64,000 nt of DNA from Pirellulaceae bacterium. Lineage in GTDB: Bacteria; Planctomycetota; Planctomycetia; Pirellulales; Pirellulaceae. The position numbers and the translations under genes were made by a program. Location of the stretch: assembly GCA_020852965.1 (NCBI GenBank), contig JADYZV010000041.1, positions 1 through 64,000 of the forward strand. Direction: 5' to 3'. Below are positions 31,753 through 41,159 of the stretch, piece by piece; the first letter of the stretch is position 1; every line of letters begins with the position of its first letter. The notes under the pieces are model-generated. The model was not told the DNA's origin. It saw only the letters and a list, made by a program, of their open reading frames with translations, and made no database searches.

Positions 31753-33672
31753 TTAGCTATTCGCCTCAACTACTAATAGCGGCTCGAAGTCGCCAGCGTC
31801 TGCGTCGAAACGGCCCGCCAGGAATTCGGAGAGCGTGTGCATCCCCAGAGCGGTTCTGCGCACGGGGCGTGCCAACGAGCGATAGATGACCCACTGTTTT
31901 TTGCCAATTTGTATGCGGAAGGCCAGGGCCTCGTCCGCTCCCACAATGCGCAGTTCCTCGCCGACGGTCAAATGCCTCCAGGTGACTGGCTTCTTCGCAT
32001 GCCCACCACGCAGGCTGATCAAGGTTGCCGTATACAGCCGCTCTCCACTACCACGCAGATGAGAGATCAGCGTTTCTTCATCGACGTCCAAGCTGCCGTT
32101 GGGGGCCTGCCGTCGCCATTCGGGAAGATGAAGTGGGAGCGTCAAACAACGTGTACCAGCGGCAGTGACAATCACTCCCTCCGTCGTTTTCTGCGCCGGC
32201 TCAAAGCTCGCATCGCCAGCCAGTGGAATGCGCGAGCTCAGTGACCACTGGCCTGAGGAATCGCTCAATAGCGCGTCGGCCAATAACAACATGCGGTCTT
32301 GACGAAAAAACAGAGCCTGTCTTTGCACGCGAGCGTGTTGACCAAACTTGGCTTCCAATTCGAGATAGTCGACATCCTCATCGCTGAACCAACAGACCTC
32401 GCCCCATTCGTCGAGCTGCAATTGGGCTTGCTGCTCGAGTTCGACTTGCACGGTCCACTCCCCCGCCAACACGGGCGTCCCTTTTTTGGTGAGCGCCTCG
32501 ATGCAAATTTCACTGTCGGAAAAGTCGAGGGCAAAGCGGCTTCCTTTTTTCCGCCAATCGCTCTGCATGACGACACAGGCCGCGTCGGCGCAGTAGTGGG
32601 TTAGCTTGGGGACTTTTGAATTGGAATAGCCTTGCTCTAGAACATCGCCCGCCGGCAATAGCCCAGCATACTGCATAGCCGCTTGCAAGGCCTTGGGGTT
32701 GCGGGTCTGCTTGACCAACGCCTCCCAAAGCGCCTGTGTCCTAGGGGCGTTGTGACCAGCGGCAAGCAACTGGGTTCCATCGGGACGCGCCCATCGTGCC
32801 GCGTGCTTGAGCAATTGGCTCAATGCCCGTTGCTGTGGTGGATACCACTTGCGCAATCCAAGCGTATTGGCTAAGGCGCGACAGCGGATCACCGACGCCA
32901 ACGCAGCCCGCAAGTACGTGGCGCCATGGGCCAGCCAAGGAGCAGGGTTCTCTTCGCAACGTTCGAGATACTCGGCCAAATGGTCCATCGCTTCACTAGC
33001 AGTGCTCAATACCGAGCGTTGCGAACCCGCCGTAGCCACGGCGATCAGCAATGGCAGTTCGCATTGCAGCACCAAATGACAGATCACCGACTCGTCCAAG
33101 TCGGGCGTATAGGCGACAATGCGCTCGACGACCGACTGCACCCATTGGGTCAGCCATTCGTTACCGGGCCGGCGAGCATGTTCGGGTAGGTGCCAAGCCA
33201 ATGCCGCGATGCCCAACGCCGACTTAGGGAAAGCGTCGGCTGTCTGCAGCCAACTGAAAGCGACCGACTCGAGCGGTTGGTCCATCAGACCGATGACTGC
33301 GGATAGCTGCTCGACTCGGTCTTCTTTGCTACGTGCCGCTTTTTCCGCGACGATCGACGCTAGCTTTTTAGCCGACAGGCCAGCCCGAACCAACACCTCA
33401 GCTTGTTCTTGCATCAAAGCCGACCAGAGGAACGTGTTTTCTGGCGTAACACCGTGGGGCCATTTCAGACGCGATAAGCCATGGTCGTAGGCGGACGTCC
33501 AAACCTCGAGCGGTTGCGACAGGGCGGCCGTCACCTGTTTGGTCATGATTTTGTTTTTCTCTGGCAATTTGCCTTTTCGCGGTTTTCCCTTGGGGCGTTT
33601 ACCCAGCGCCTCGGTCTCCGCCAATTCCAACTGCGCCGCTGTGGCAACATGACGAGGGTCAATCCAATCCAT
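31753..33672 (-). CDS. Heparinase II/III-like conserved protein
   Basis: 639 residues without a signal peptide. The N-terminus is basic and Lys/Pro-rich (GKRPKGKPRKGKLPEKNK). The middle (about 60-350) is all-helical. The C-terminal 270 residues look like the beta-sandwich of heparinase II/III-type lyases (ACVVMQSDWRKKGSRFALDFSD, VQVELEQQAQLQLDEWGEVCWF, DVDYLELEAKFGQHARVQRQALFF). The catalytic residues are not clear, and an intracellular location would be odd for a polysaccharide lyase, so the enzyme function is uncertain. It is the first gene of a pair with yggS (3-base gap). Confidence 0.6.
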   Translation of the reverse strand: MDWIDPRHVATAAQLELAETEALGKRPKGKPRKGKLPEKNKIMTKQVTAALSQPLEVWTSAYDHGLSRLKWPHGVTPENTFLWSALMQEQAEVLVRAGLSAKKLASIVAEKAARSKEDRVEQLSAVIGLMDQPLESVAFSWLQTADAFPKSALGIAALAWHLPEHARRPGNEWLTQWVQSVVERIVAYTPDLDESVICHLVLQCELPLLIAVATAGSQRSVLSTASEAMDHLAEYLERCEENPAPWLAHGATYLRAALASVIRCRALANTLGLRKWYPPQQRALSQLLKHAARWARPDGTQLLAAGHNAPRTQALWEALVKQTRNPKALQAAMQYAGLLPAGDVLEQGYSNSKVPKLTHYCADAACVVMQSDWRKKGSRFALDFSDSEICIEALTKKGTPVLAGEWTVQVELEQQAQLQLDEWGEVCWFSDEDVDYLELEAKFGQHARVQRQALFFRQDRMLLLADALLSDSSGQWSLSSRIPLAGDASFEPAQKTTEGVIVTAAGTRCLTLPLHLPEWRRQAPNGSLDVDEETLISHLRGSGERLYTATLISLRGGHAKKPVTWRHLTVGEELRIVGADEALAFRIQIGKKQWVIYRSLARPVRRTALGMHTLSEFLAGRFDADAGDFEPLLVVEANS

Positions 33673-33812
33673 TCCAGCACTCGTTTCTATTGTTAGGTTC
33701 GTACCATAATCTGGATAAGTGGTATACTATGCCGTCCCTCATTGTGCTTCCTCGATCGGGCTTGTCAAAGTCTACCAGCCAACTTTAGATCACGCAGGAT
33801 AGGCGAACCGCC

Positions 33813-34709
33813 ATGAAAAAGAATATGAGTCCAATCGCTGCTTTGATGGCATTTGTCGCCTGTTGGGGATACTTTTCTCCAGTCCACGCCCAGTGGTCCG
33901 GCCGAGAAGATGTCTTGCGAGAGGTGGAAAAATTGTTCGGCGATCCACCTGGCATGGTGCGGCTCGATCCCCGTGATCGCGTATGGGTCGACAAAACCAA
34001 GAAACGGGTGGTTGTCGATGGCTACATCGCGTTGCGCGACGGTGCCTTGGAAATGTTGGCATGCCTGGTCGGCACCAAAGAACACGAATCGATCGTGGCT
34101 ACGTTCTGCAAGGCCCAAACCGTACACGCGGCCCTCTTAGCCGTCGGTGCAGAACAGGGAAAGCCGGTTCAGTGGGAGCCATTTTCACCACCAACGGGAA
34201 GTGAAATTCAAATATCAGCACTGTGGTTCGGTGCCAATGGCGAAAAAAAGCATATCGATGTTCGGCAGTGGTTGCGAGTGATCGGAACCAAAGATGAAAT
34301 CCTCAAACCGAACTGGGTTTTTGCAGGTAGCATTTTGTGGGAAGATCCCGACACCGGCGACAAGCTATATCAAGCCGAAGGTGGTGACTTGGTTTGCGTT
34401 TCCAACTTTAGCACCGCTACGCTCGACATCCCGCTCGAAAGCTCTCAAGTCAACAGTGGCTTGATGTTCGCCTCCTTCTCAGAGCGCATCCCGCCACTGC
34501 GCACCCCCGTTCGATTGGTGTTACAAGTCGTCTCCAAAGAGAACGCAACCAATTCGTCCACAAATCCAGAATCAGCGCAAGGTAACGCGGATTCCACAGC
34601 AACTCAGGCATCTCCGCCAGCAAAGATAAATGCGCCGGCGGAGGACAATCAATCAACTGGCGAGAGTCCAACGACTACAGTTCCGAAAGACTTGAAGTCC
34701 CCGGCTTAG
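33813..34709 (+). CDS. Secreted YdjY domain protein
   Basis: 298 residues with a signal peptide (SPIAALMAFVACWGYFSPVHAQ). The YdjY domain fills about 45-240: RVWVDKTKKRVVVDGYIALRDGALEMLAC, GTKEHESIVATFCKAQTVHAALLAVGA, NWVFAGSILWEDPDTGDKLYQAEGGDLVCVSNFSTA (split), DIPLESSQVNSGLMFA. The tail from about 245 is Ser/Thr/Asn-rich and likely disordered. YdjY is found in putative periplasmic proteins, sometimes next to electron-transfer genes; its function is not known. The gene is monocistronic. Confidence 0.88.
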   Translation: MKKNMSPIAALMAFVACWGYFSPVHAQWSGREDVLREVEKLFGDPPGMVRLDPRDRVWVDKTKKRVVVDGYIALRDGALEMLACLVGTKEHESIVATFCKAQTVHAALLAVGAEQGKPVQWEPFSPPTGSEIQISALWFGANGEKKHIDVRQWLRVIGTKDEILKPNWVFAGSILWEDPDTGDKLYQAEGGDLVCVSNFSTATLDIPLESSQVNSGLMFASFSERIPPLRTPVRLVLQVVSKENATNSSTNPESAQGNADSTATQASPPAKINAPAEDNQSTGESPTTTVPKDLKSPA

Positions 34710-34762
34710 TGTTGCTGATTCAGCAATTCAGACCCTGAGCTGCAGAGTGGTTCGATGCGGCG

Positions 34763-35059
34763 CTAACGACGACGAATTCTCTTGCGCCAATGCTCGACAT
34801 CCATTTCGTTCATGGCTTGCCCATCCAAGCAAACCGCGATGCGTTCTGTCGCATCGTTGACGTCCTCGAGCTGCTTCGCGGCTGCGTCACTACTGACCGC
34901 TTCCACTGCGAGCTCGGATACAATGCTTCCGCCAGAATCAATTTGGCGGATTTCGTAGGTTTTCGTCCCCATAGGGTTGGTTTCTGGATACAAAACGTCT
35001 CCTTCGACTGATGAAAGTGGATTTGTCGCGTGCGCCATGGCCCAAAGTAGCCGACACAT
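34763..35059 (-). CDS. Small conserved-looking protein, unknown
   Basis: 98 residues from an ATG at 35059 with GAAGG four bases before it; a second ATG at 35038 (MAHATNPLSS) is possible. The core reads KTYEIRQIDSGGSIVSELAVEAVSSDAAAKQLEDV, a small alpha/beta pattern, followed by a Asp/Glu region and a basic end (WRKRIRRR). No signal, no membrane segment, one or two cysteines. It is convergent to the YdjY gene and 200 bases downstream of ribBA. I do not recognise it; codon use and amphipathic pattern support a real gene. Confidence 0.5.
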   Translation of the reverse strand: MCRLLWAMAHATNPLSSVEGDVLYPETNPMGTKTYEIRQIDSGGSIVSELAVEAVSSDAAAKQLEDVNDATERIAVCLDGQAMNEMDVEHWRKRIRRR

Positions 35060-35259
35060 CCCACCTTCTATGTAAGACTATCTGCGCATGAGTGTCAACC
35101 TCAATCCGTAGTATACCGCCGATTCCTGCTCAGTTAGACGCCCTGCCGTCGGCAAGTAGCAGGCACAACCCTAGTGCCGCTTCGATTCTCCCGCGCCCGA
35201 GGGTACCATGCCGCTTGATGGAGGTGCTCTTGAATAATTTTGGTTTACCGCAATGGCTG

Positions 35260-36474
35260 CTATTCGGCAGGCAGTTGGTGTCCTAACTTTTCGCGTTTGG
35301 TGGCGAGGTAGGCCACGTTGTGGGGGTTGGAAAGGGACACGATCGGGACTTGATCCACCACTTTTAGATCGAAGCCTCGCAAATTAAAGGCTTCCGTCTT
35401 TTTGGGATTGTTGGTCAACAAGCGAATTTCCGTCAGCCCCAGATCTTTGAGAATTTGAATGCCAACGCCGTAATCGCGGAGATCGGCTTTGAATCCGAGC
35501 GCGTGATTGGCTTCAACCGTATCCATTCCTTGTTCTTGCAATTCATAGGCGCGAATCTTTTGGGCTAAACCAATTCCGCGTCCCTCCTGGGGAAGGTAGA
35601 CGAGTACGCCACGCCCTTCGTCAGCAATCATCTGCAAGGCCATCTCCAATTGGTCACCGCAGTCGCAGCGCAGGGAATGTAGCAAGTCACCGGTAAAGCA
35701 ACTGCTGTGCATGCGGACCAGTGGTGCGGGACTGTGGCGGTCAAGCAAATCTCCCATGAAGATCGCCAGCGGTTCTTGACTCTCGAACTGCACACCGTAG
35801 GCCGCGATCTCGAATTGCCCCAATCGAGTCGGCAATTTGGCTTGGGCGGTGCGGCTGACCAGTTTTTCGTTGACTCGCCGATGCGCGATCAATTCTTCGA
35901 TGGAGATAATCTCTAGATTATGTTCAGCGGCGATGCGCATCAGTTCGTCGCGTGTGGCACGGTCGCCGCTATCATCCAAGATTTCCGTCAGCACCCCGGC
36001 GGGCTTGAGCCCCGCCATGCGCGGCAAATCGACAGCCGCTTCGGTATGCCCCGCGCGGCGCAACACGCCACCTTCCATAGCGAGCAAAGGATAGACGTGG
36101 CCGGGGCGGACAAAATCGTCGGCTGTCGTCGTGTCGCTGGCAAGTCGCCGAATCGTCTCGGCACGCTCGGCAGCGGTGATACCCGTTTTGCTCCCAGCAT
36201 GGTCGACCGGAGTCAGGAAGGCGGTTCGCAGCGGAGCATTGTTGCTTTCGACGATCGGTCGCAAACCGAGTCGCTCGCTGGTGCTAGGGAGAATGGGGCA
36301 GCAGAGCTGGCCGCGCCCACACAGCATGAAATTGATCTTTTCAGCCGTCACCAACTCGGCCGCACAGATATAATCCCCTTCGTTCTCGCGATCCTCAGCG
36401 TCCATCACGATGACCACTTCGCCACGGCGAATGGCATCCACGGCCGCTTGTACCGAACTAAATTTCTTCGACAT
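35260..36474 (-). CDS. ribBA: Bifunctional DHBP synthase / GTP cyclohydrolase II
   Basis: Makes two riboflavin precursors: 3,4-dihydroxy-2-butanone 4-phosphate from ribulose 5-phosphate, and the pyrimidine from GTP. 404 residues. RibB domain 1-200: VVIMDAEDRENEGDYICAAE, the acidic loop, SKTGITAAERAETIR, and RPGHVYPLLA. RibA domain 205-404: HSSCFTGDLLHSLRCDCGDQL with the three zinc cysteines, then YLPQEGRGIGLAQKI and LTNNPKK. All key residues are present, so both activities are expected. No FMN riboswitch could be recognised in the 180 bases upstream. The gene is monocistronic and divergent from the esterase gene. Confidence 0.97.
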   Translation of the reverse strand: MSKKFSSVQAAVDAIRRGEVVIVMDAEDRENEGDYICAAELVTAEKINFMLCGRGQLCCPILPSTSERLGLRPIVESNNAPLRTAFLTPVDHAGSKTGITAAERAETIRRLASDTTTADDFVRPGHVYPLLAMEGGVLRRAGHTEAAVDLPRMAGLKPAGVLTEILDDSGDRATRDELMRIAAEHNLEIISIEELIAHRRVNEKLVSRTAQAKLPTRLGQFEIAAYGVQFESQEPLAIFMGDLLDRHSPAPLVRMHSSCFTGDLLHSLRCDCGDQLEMALQMIADEGRGVLVYLPQEGRGIGLAQKIRAYELQEQGMDTVEANHALGFKADLRDYGVGIQILKDLGLTEIRLLTNNPKKTEAFNLRGFDLKVVDQVPIVSLSNPHNVAYLATKREKLGHQLPAE

Positions 36475-36655
36475 GTTAGAATGTTATCTGTTAAACGATT
36501 TCGAAAACGTTATGAAACGATTGCAACTCCTACGCAGCTCGACGCCGGACGAGTGGCAACTGCCTCCGTTTGATGAACGGTTTATTATAGTGCAATTGAA
36601 AACTTCGTCTTGGGTGGAAGCTCGCGATTGCCTCATATACTAGGGCTTTTTGTAC

Positions 36656-37549
36656 ATGCATCATTGGACTCGAATCCTGGCCCACTTGGCCCTATTGGTG
36701 GTCGCTCGCGGGCTCGACATCGCAACACCGCTGGCGATTTGCGAGGCCCAGAGCATTTCCCAAAGCGTTGCCCAAGAGCTAGCTAGCGAAATTGCGCGTC
36801 CCATTCGTGCGGAGCGGGATTTGACCTTTCGACGGGTGGCTGGCGAATCGATAACCGCCGATATGTTCCGGCCCGACGACGATGCCAGCTACCCCTTGGT
36901 GATTGTGATCCACGGCGGTGCCTGGTCAGCAGGCAATAAGTGGCAAGTTCGCGATCACGCCCGCGAGCTGGCCCAAGCTGGATTTGTCGCGGTGGCGATC
37001 AACTATCGTTTGGCTCCCGCTCATCCGCTCTCCGAACAAGTGGACGATTGTCGAGCGGGGTTGGTGTGGGCGGCCTCCCAAGCGGATCAGTGGAAGGCAG
37101 ATGCCACGCGAGTCTGTTTGTGGGGCTACTCGGCCGGTGGGCATCTAGCGAGCTTGTTAGCGACAGACCCGCAGCCTGGCGAGCCGCCTATTTGTGCTGT
37201 GGTCGCTGGCGGGGCACCATGCGACTTTGAATTCCTAGCGCTCGACAGCCCCGGCTTGGTACACGTCTTCGGTGGAACTCGCGCGCAGATCCCCGACGTT
37301 TATTTGCAAGCTTCCCCCATCGAACATGTGACCGCAAAGACACCGCCGTTCTTCTTGTTTCACGGCGAAAGCGACGCATTGGTCCCCCCGTCATGCAGCC
37401 AGCGGATGCACGAGCGACTGCGCGAAATGCACGTTGAAAGCGACTACCACCTGGTTCCCAAACGCGGCCATCTACTGACCTTCATCGATCCCCAGTCCCG
37501 ACGGCTGGCCATCGAATTCCTGCGCGCTCACACCTCGGAAGCTCCCTAA
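36656..37549 (+). CDS. Secreted alpha/beta hydrolase (HSL-type esterase)
   Basis: 297 residues from the ATG at 36656, with a signal-like N-terminus (ILAHLALLVVARGLDIATPLA). The fold and active site are those of hormone-sensitive-lipase-type carboxylesterases: oxyanion hole VIHGGAWSAGNKW, nucleophile Ser in LWGYSAGGHLAS, acid in LFHGESDALVPP-like FLFHGESDALVPP, His in PKRGHLLTF. Likely hydrolyses short acyl esters, perhaps acetyl groups on polysaccharides. Its stop codon TAA is directly followed by the ATG of the next gene, so the two are translationally close. Confidence 0.9.
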   Translation: MHHWTRILAHLALLVVARGLDIATPLAICEAQSISQSVAQELASEIARPIRAERDLTFRRVAGESITADMFRPDDDASYPLVIVIHGGAWSAGNKWQVRDHARELAQAGFVAVAINYRLAPAHPLSEQVDDCRAGLVWAASQADQWKADATRVCLWGYSAGGHLASLLATDPQPGEPPICAVVAGGAPCDFEFLALDSPGLVHVFGGTRAQIPDVYLQASPIEHVTAKTPPFFLFHGESDALVPPSCSQRMHERLREMHVESDYHLVPKRGHLLTFIDPQSRRLAIEFLRAHTSEAP

Positions 37550-38401
37550 ATGCTCGATCGCGAAGAGTACGTTGAACAAGCCTATTTCTTTCGTACCCTG
37601 CTCGAACGCATCGGTCAAAACGTTCCCTTGCAAGAGCTGATGGCGCAGGCCAAATTCGAACTGCTCGCGTCGACCAAACTGCCGCTGGCCATCGATCATT
37701 TGCTCGGCGAACTCAAGCACTCGGGGAAAATGAGCGGCGGGATGGCGATGCTCAAGCATTACTTCGTGCCGTTTCAGACGTTTTTGATCGCCGAAGCCGA
37801 AACGGATCGAGGACGTTTCGACTACCGAACTGCCCTGCAAATCCTGGCCGCCGAATCCAACTACCGCACCGCAGAGCAATTCACTTCGGCAGGTTTGTTC
37901 TTCTTCCAGTTCGAAGCCATTTGTCGCAATCGTCTCAATTACGATCGCGGACTAACGGCCATGAGCGAGGACCCCGCTTACCCACCCGCGTGGCAAGAGT
38001 GGTTGTTGATCCTGCGACGGCAGTTGGGGTTGGTCGATTTGGCCGATATGATCTTCGTTCGCAGCCAACTCTACTTCGATCGTCGCCAGCGCTTTGGCGA
38101 CGAGCCGCCCGAAGCACCGATCCTGTTCGGTTTGCCCGAAGGTAAAATTGCCAACTCGAACCGCCGCAAAGATCCGCTCTTCCTGTTTTCTGCCATGCAA
38201 CGGCACTTGGGATTTCCAGCCGTCCCCAAGCTCGAAGCCATCGACCCGCTGCCTTCACTGGTGCCACAGTTGCAACGCCGAATCGAACGCCTCGAATTGC
38301 GCATCAAATTAATGGAAGAAGAGCAGCGCGGTAGCTTGGATATCACCAAGTACTATCGCCAGGGCAAAGCGGTAGCTCCCGGCGATGATCTGCTCGAGTA
38401 A
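37550..38401 (+). CDS. Conserved protein of unknown function
   Basis: 283 residues starting at the base after the esterase stop codon. Mostly helical, without signal or membrane segments. Notable stretches are EEYVEQAYFFRTLLERI, MAMLKHYFVPFQTFLIAEAE, RFDYRTALQILAAESNYR, QFTSAGLFFFQFEAICRNRL, DLADMIFVRSQLY and a C-terminal coiled-coil-like RRIERLELRIKLMEEEQRG. I think this is a planctomycete-conserved family, but no function is known to me. The tight junction with the esterase suggests cotranscription. A hairpin with a T-run 62 bases past the stop probably ends the unit. Confidence 0.8.
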   Translation: MLDREEYVEQAYFFRTLLERIGQNVPLQELMAQAKFELLASTKLPLAIDHLLGELKHSGKMSGGMAMLKHYFVPFQTFLIAEAETDRGRFDYRTALQILAAESNYRTAEQFTSAGLFFFQFEAICRNRLNYDRGLTAMSEDPAYPPAWQEWLLILRRQLGLVDLADMIFVRSQLYFDRRQRFGDEPPEAPILFGLPEGKIANSNRRKDPLFLFSAMQRHLGFPAVPKLEAIDPLPSLVPQLQRRIERLELRIKLMEEEQRGSLDITKYYRQGKAVAPGDDLLE

Positions 38402-38463
38402 ACTCTGCTCAAAATGAATAACCAGAGCCGTCGTCGCCGTTTACAGTAAACGTGGGATTCATT

Positions 38464-38494
38464 GTAGAACCATTGTCTCAATGGTTCTACTTTT
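38464..38494 (+). terminator. REP-like hairpin acting as likely terminator
   Basis: GTAGAACCATT-GTCTC-AATGGTTCTAC (11 bp perfect stem) is followed by TTTT. It lies 62 bases beyond the end of the esterase unit. The same sequence family occurs at 30854-30976, so this is a repeat that also looks like an intrinsic terminator. Confidence 0.75.
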
Positions 38495-38668
38495 CAATCC
38501 AGCGCAAACGGTTACGAATCTTCAAGGCAGGTCTCAATACTGTTTCCCCAGGCCAACCTAAGTTAGAATGACGGATACGCACTATTCGCTCTCAGTTCCA
38601 AGAAAGGGACGACAGGTGATAGCGTCCGGTTACCCAACTTTGGATCTACTTCGATAGAAAGAACCATC

Positions 38669-39484
38669 ATGTTCAAATTCCAAACCTCAACCTCTTCACA
38701 CCCGAGTATTTTGCTACTCGCTTGGCTTGCGCTGCCCGCTGTGGGCCTATTCTGCACTTCACTCGCTCGAGCTCAAGAAGAAGGCTCGGCGCCTGCAGTG
38801 GTTGCTGCACAAGCTGCTCCGCCCGAATCGTCCGAATTGAAATCGATCTTCGACGGGGAGAGCTTGGAGGGCTGGGATGGCGACCCGCGACTGTGGAGTG
38901 TGCGCGATGGTGTGATCCACGGCGAAACCACTGCAGGCGAAGCGGCCAATCGCAATACTTTTCTGATTTGGCAGGGGGGGGCCACCGAGGATTTTGAATT
39001 GCGACTTTCCTTCCGCTGCAATGCGACCAACAACTCGGGCATTCAGTACCGATCGCAACACGTGGCCGACAAAGACGCCCCCAACGCTTGGGTATTGCGA
39101 GGCTACCAGCACGAATTGCGCAACGAGGTCGATTTCCCTAACGTGTCGGGCTTTATCTATGGTGAAGGCTTAAGTGGCCGAGGACGCATTTGTTTGGTGG
39201 GTGAAAAGGCTCACATGGTAGATGGGAAAAAGGTAGTCACGGCCAGCTTGATCAACCAAGACGAGTTCCGCAAGCTATTTCGACTCGACGACTGGAACGA
39301 TGTCGTTATCATCGCCCAAGGTCGCCACCTGCGTCACTACATGAATGGTCGACTGATCTTGGATTTTACCGACGCCGAAGACTTGGCATTGTCGTCCGGT
39401 GTGCTTGGGCTGCAATTGCACGCTGGCAAGCCGATGTGGGCTGAGTTCAAAGACATTCGCATAGCCGCAATTCCCGCGCGTTGA
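38669..39484 (+). CDS. DUF1080 (3-keto-disaccharide hydrolase) family protein, secreted
   Basis: 271 residues with a signal sequence (ILLLAWLALPAVGLFCTSLARAQ). The DUF1080 jelly-roll domain covers about 55-268: LKSIFDGESLEGWDGDPRLW, VRDGVIHGETTAGEAANRNTF (split), DFELRLSFRCN, NSGIQYRSQ, DEFRKLFRLDDWNDVVIIAQG, HYMNGRLILDFTD, GVLGLQLHAGKPMWAEFKDIRI. Members are periplasmic and some hydrolyse 3-keto-glycosides. The gene stands alone but lies near a TIM-barrel isomerase, the usual company for such proteins. Confidence 0.93.
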   Translation: MFKFQTSTSSHPSILLLAWLALPAVGLFCTSLARAQEEGSAPAVVAAQAAPPESSELKSIFDGESLEGWDGDPRLWSVRDGVIHGETTAGEAANRNTFLIWQGGATEDFELRLSFRCNATNNSGIQYRSQHVADKDAPNAWVLRGYQHELRNEVDFPNVSGFIYGEGLSGRGRICLVGEKAHMVDGKKVVTASLINQDEFRKLFRLDDWNDVVIIAQGRHLRHYMNGRLILDFTDAEDLALSSGVLGLQLHAGKPMWAEFKDIRIAAIPAR

Positions 39485-39516
39485 TCCAATGTGGCTCGAC
39501 GCTCCGCGTCGCTAAT

Positions 39517-39657
39517 CTAGTGGTTTGTCAATGTTAAGACTTAGTGTTGATAGTAGTCGACGAGGCCCGCGAGTCTCTAATGCCTAGCGCCTAACGAATC
39601 GCACCGACTCACGCGACTCGTCCACTACCCTAAAATGATTCCTTGACAAAGCACTAG
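39517..39657. mobile_element. MITE-like element A, copy 3
   Basis: 141 bases with the best terminal repeats of the family: CTAGTGGTTTGTCAA on the left and, reversed, CTAGTGCTTTGTCAA on the right (14 of 15 identical). The inner arms are GTAGTCGACGAGGCCCGCGAGTC and, reversed, GTAGTGGACGAGTCGCG. It lies between the DUF1080 and isomerase genes, 33 bases past the former. Confidence 0.85.
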
Positions 39658-39735
39658 GAGCATTAGCACAAGTCGACGCAACCGTTTGTGGTTGGTCTCA
39701 AGCTCGTTCATTCCACGTTATTAAGGTGTTTTTCC

Positions 39736-40653
39736 ATGATTCCATTGGGTTTCGCTACCGCGATCGTTCCCGAGTTGCTGCTGTCGGAAGTGTTGCGGCT
39801 CGCAGCAGACATTGGCTACGACTGCGTCGAAGTCATGTGTTGGCCAGTTAGCAAAGCTGAGCGGCGCTATGCTGGAGTGACGCACATCGATGTCAACCAC
39901 CTGGATGCTGACAAACGTCGTGAAATTAATGAATTGACGTCGGAGACCGGCGTGCGGTTGAGCGCCCTGGGCTACTATCCCAATTGCCTCTCCGCCGATC
40001 GCGACGAGGCGCAGCGGTCGGTCGAGCACTTGAAGAAAGTGATGCAAGCCGCTGCCGAGTTGGAAGTCAATTGCGTCAACAGCTTCATCGGTCGCGACTT
40101 CAGCCTGAGCGTCGACGACAACTGGCCGCGACTGCTCGATACCTGGGGGCCGCTGGTTGAATTGGCTGATCAGTTGAACCTACGCATCGGCATCGAGAAT
40201 TGTCCCATGTTGTTTTCTGCGGATGAATGGCCCGGCGGCAAGAATATCGCAACCACTCCAGCGATTTGGCGACGGCTGTTCCATGATTTGCCGAGCCCCA
40301 ACTTGGGATTGAACTATGACCCATCGCATATGGTGTGGCAGCAAATGGACTACCTCAAACCGATACGCGATTTCATCGATCGCATTTCGCACGCTCACGC
40401 CAAGGACGTGCGGTTGGATCGTTTTCGTTTGGATGAGGTGGGGATTTTGGCCCATCCGCTCGAATACCATACGCCTAAACTGCCAGGTTTGGGGGACATC
40501 AACTGGGGGCAGTTCTTTTCCACGCTACTCGATGCGGGCTATCGTGGCGCAGTCTGCGTCGAAGTCGAAGATCGCGCCTATGAAGGCTCGCTGGCCACGC
40601 GTGAAGCATCGCTACGTCAAAGCTATCGATACTTGAAGAATTTCATTCCCTAG
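39736..40653 (+). CDS. Sugar phosphate isomerase/epimerase (TIM barrel)
   Basis: 305 residues from the ATG at 39736, which has AAGGTG seven bases upstream; the open frame runs back to 39688. Xylose-isomerase-like TIM barrel with the metal-binding set visible: Glu in [10 protein letters not shown], Asp in [10 protein letters not shown], His in [10 protein letters not shown], Glu in AVCVEVEDR. The N-terminal [13 protein letters not shown] and [11 protein letters not shown] are typical of the family. No signal peptide, so it is cytoplasmic. The substrate is unknown; nearby DUF1080 and esterase genes suggest carbohydrate use. Confidence 0.93.
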   Translation: MIPLGFATAIVPELLLSEVLRLAADIGYDCVEVMCWPVSKAERRYAGVTHIDVNHLDADKRREINELTSETGVRLSALGYYPNCLSADRDEAQRSVEHLKKVMQAAAELEVNCVNSFIGRDFSLSVDDNWPRLLDTWGPLVELADQLNLRIGIENCPMLFSADEWPGGKNIATTPAIWRRLFHDLPSPNLGLNYDPSHMVWQQMDYLKPIRDFIDRISHAHAKDVRLDRFRLDEVGILAHPLEYHTPKLPGLGDINWGQFFSTLLDAGYRGAVCVEVEDRAYEGSLATREASLRQSYRYLKNFIP

Positions 40654-40670
40654 GTTTGCGACGCTTCTGC

Positions 40671-41159
40671 CTACCGTTTGCAGTCAAGCGCTAGCAACTG
40701 AGCGACATCGGTTTCGCTAAGACTCACCGACTGCGCAATCTTGGCTGGTGGCCAGCCAAGATCCGATAGGCGGCGGACTTCGGCCAAGGGGCTGGTCGCT
40801 GGCAATTGGACTTGCTCAGCCAAGCGGATCATCTCAGCCAAACGCCGCGTGGCTTGATCGTAAGAGTTGGTCATCGCACGAACGGCTAACAGCTTCGAAT
40901 CGAGCTCCGCCTTGAGCTCGCGGGCTAATTCGTGCAACTCGACTTGCCAACGCAGCACCTCAGCCGGCGCGCCAAGGGACTTCGTTCCGGAAAACGAAGT
41001 CGCGCTGGCTTGGGCGTTGCTATTATGTCCCAGTGAAAATGTGGTGGGCAATTGAAGTTGCTTGCGACGGCGCATCTTGCCGCGCAACAGCAACCAACAA
41101 ATGAGCCCTAGTCCGGCGATCATCATGAGTTGTTGCAAGTGCTCTTGGGACATATCCAT
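40671..41159 (-). CDS. Small membrane-anchored protein with C-terminal HTH-like motif
   Basis: 162 residues. A membrane helix lies at about 9-25 (LMMIAGLGLICWLLLRG), followed by a basic stop-transfer (KMRRRKQ). About residues 65-120 are a coiled-coil-like helix (WQVELHELARELKAELDSKL, QATRRLAEMIRLAEQ). The end (EVRRLSDLGWPPAKIAQSVSLSETDVAQLLAL) resembles a short helix-turn-helix, as in DUF2802-type proteins. Function unknown. It converges with the isomerase gene 17 bases away. Confidence 0.7.
   Translation of the reverse strand: MDMSQEHLQQLMMIAGLGLICWLLLRGKMRRRKQLQLPTTFSLGHNSNAQASATSFSGTKSLGAPAEVLRWQVELHELARELKAELDSKLLAVRAMTNSYDQATRRLAEMIRLAEQVQLPATSPLAEVRRLSDLGWPPAKIAQSVSLSETDVAQLLALDCKR

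Noticed and set aside
36475-36655. FMN riboswitch before ribBA
   Set aside because: The region is short and lacks the known RFN element blocks.
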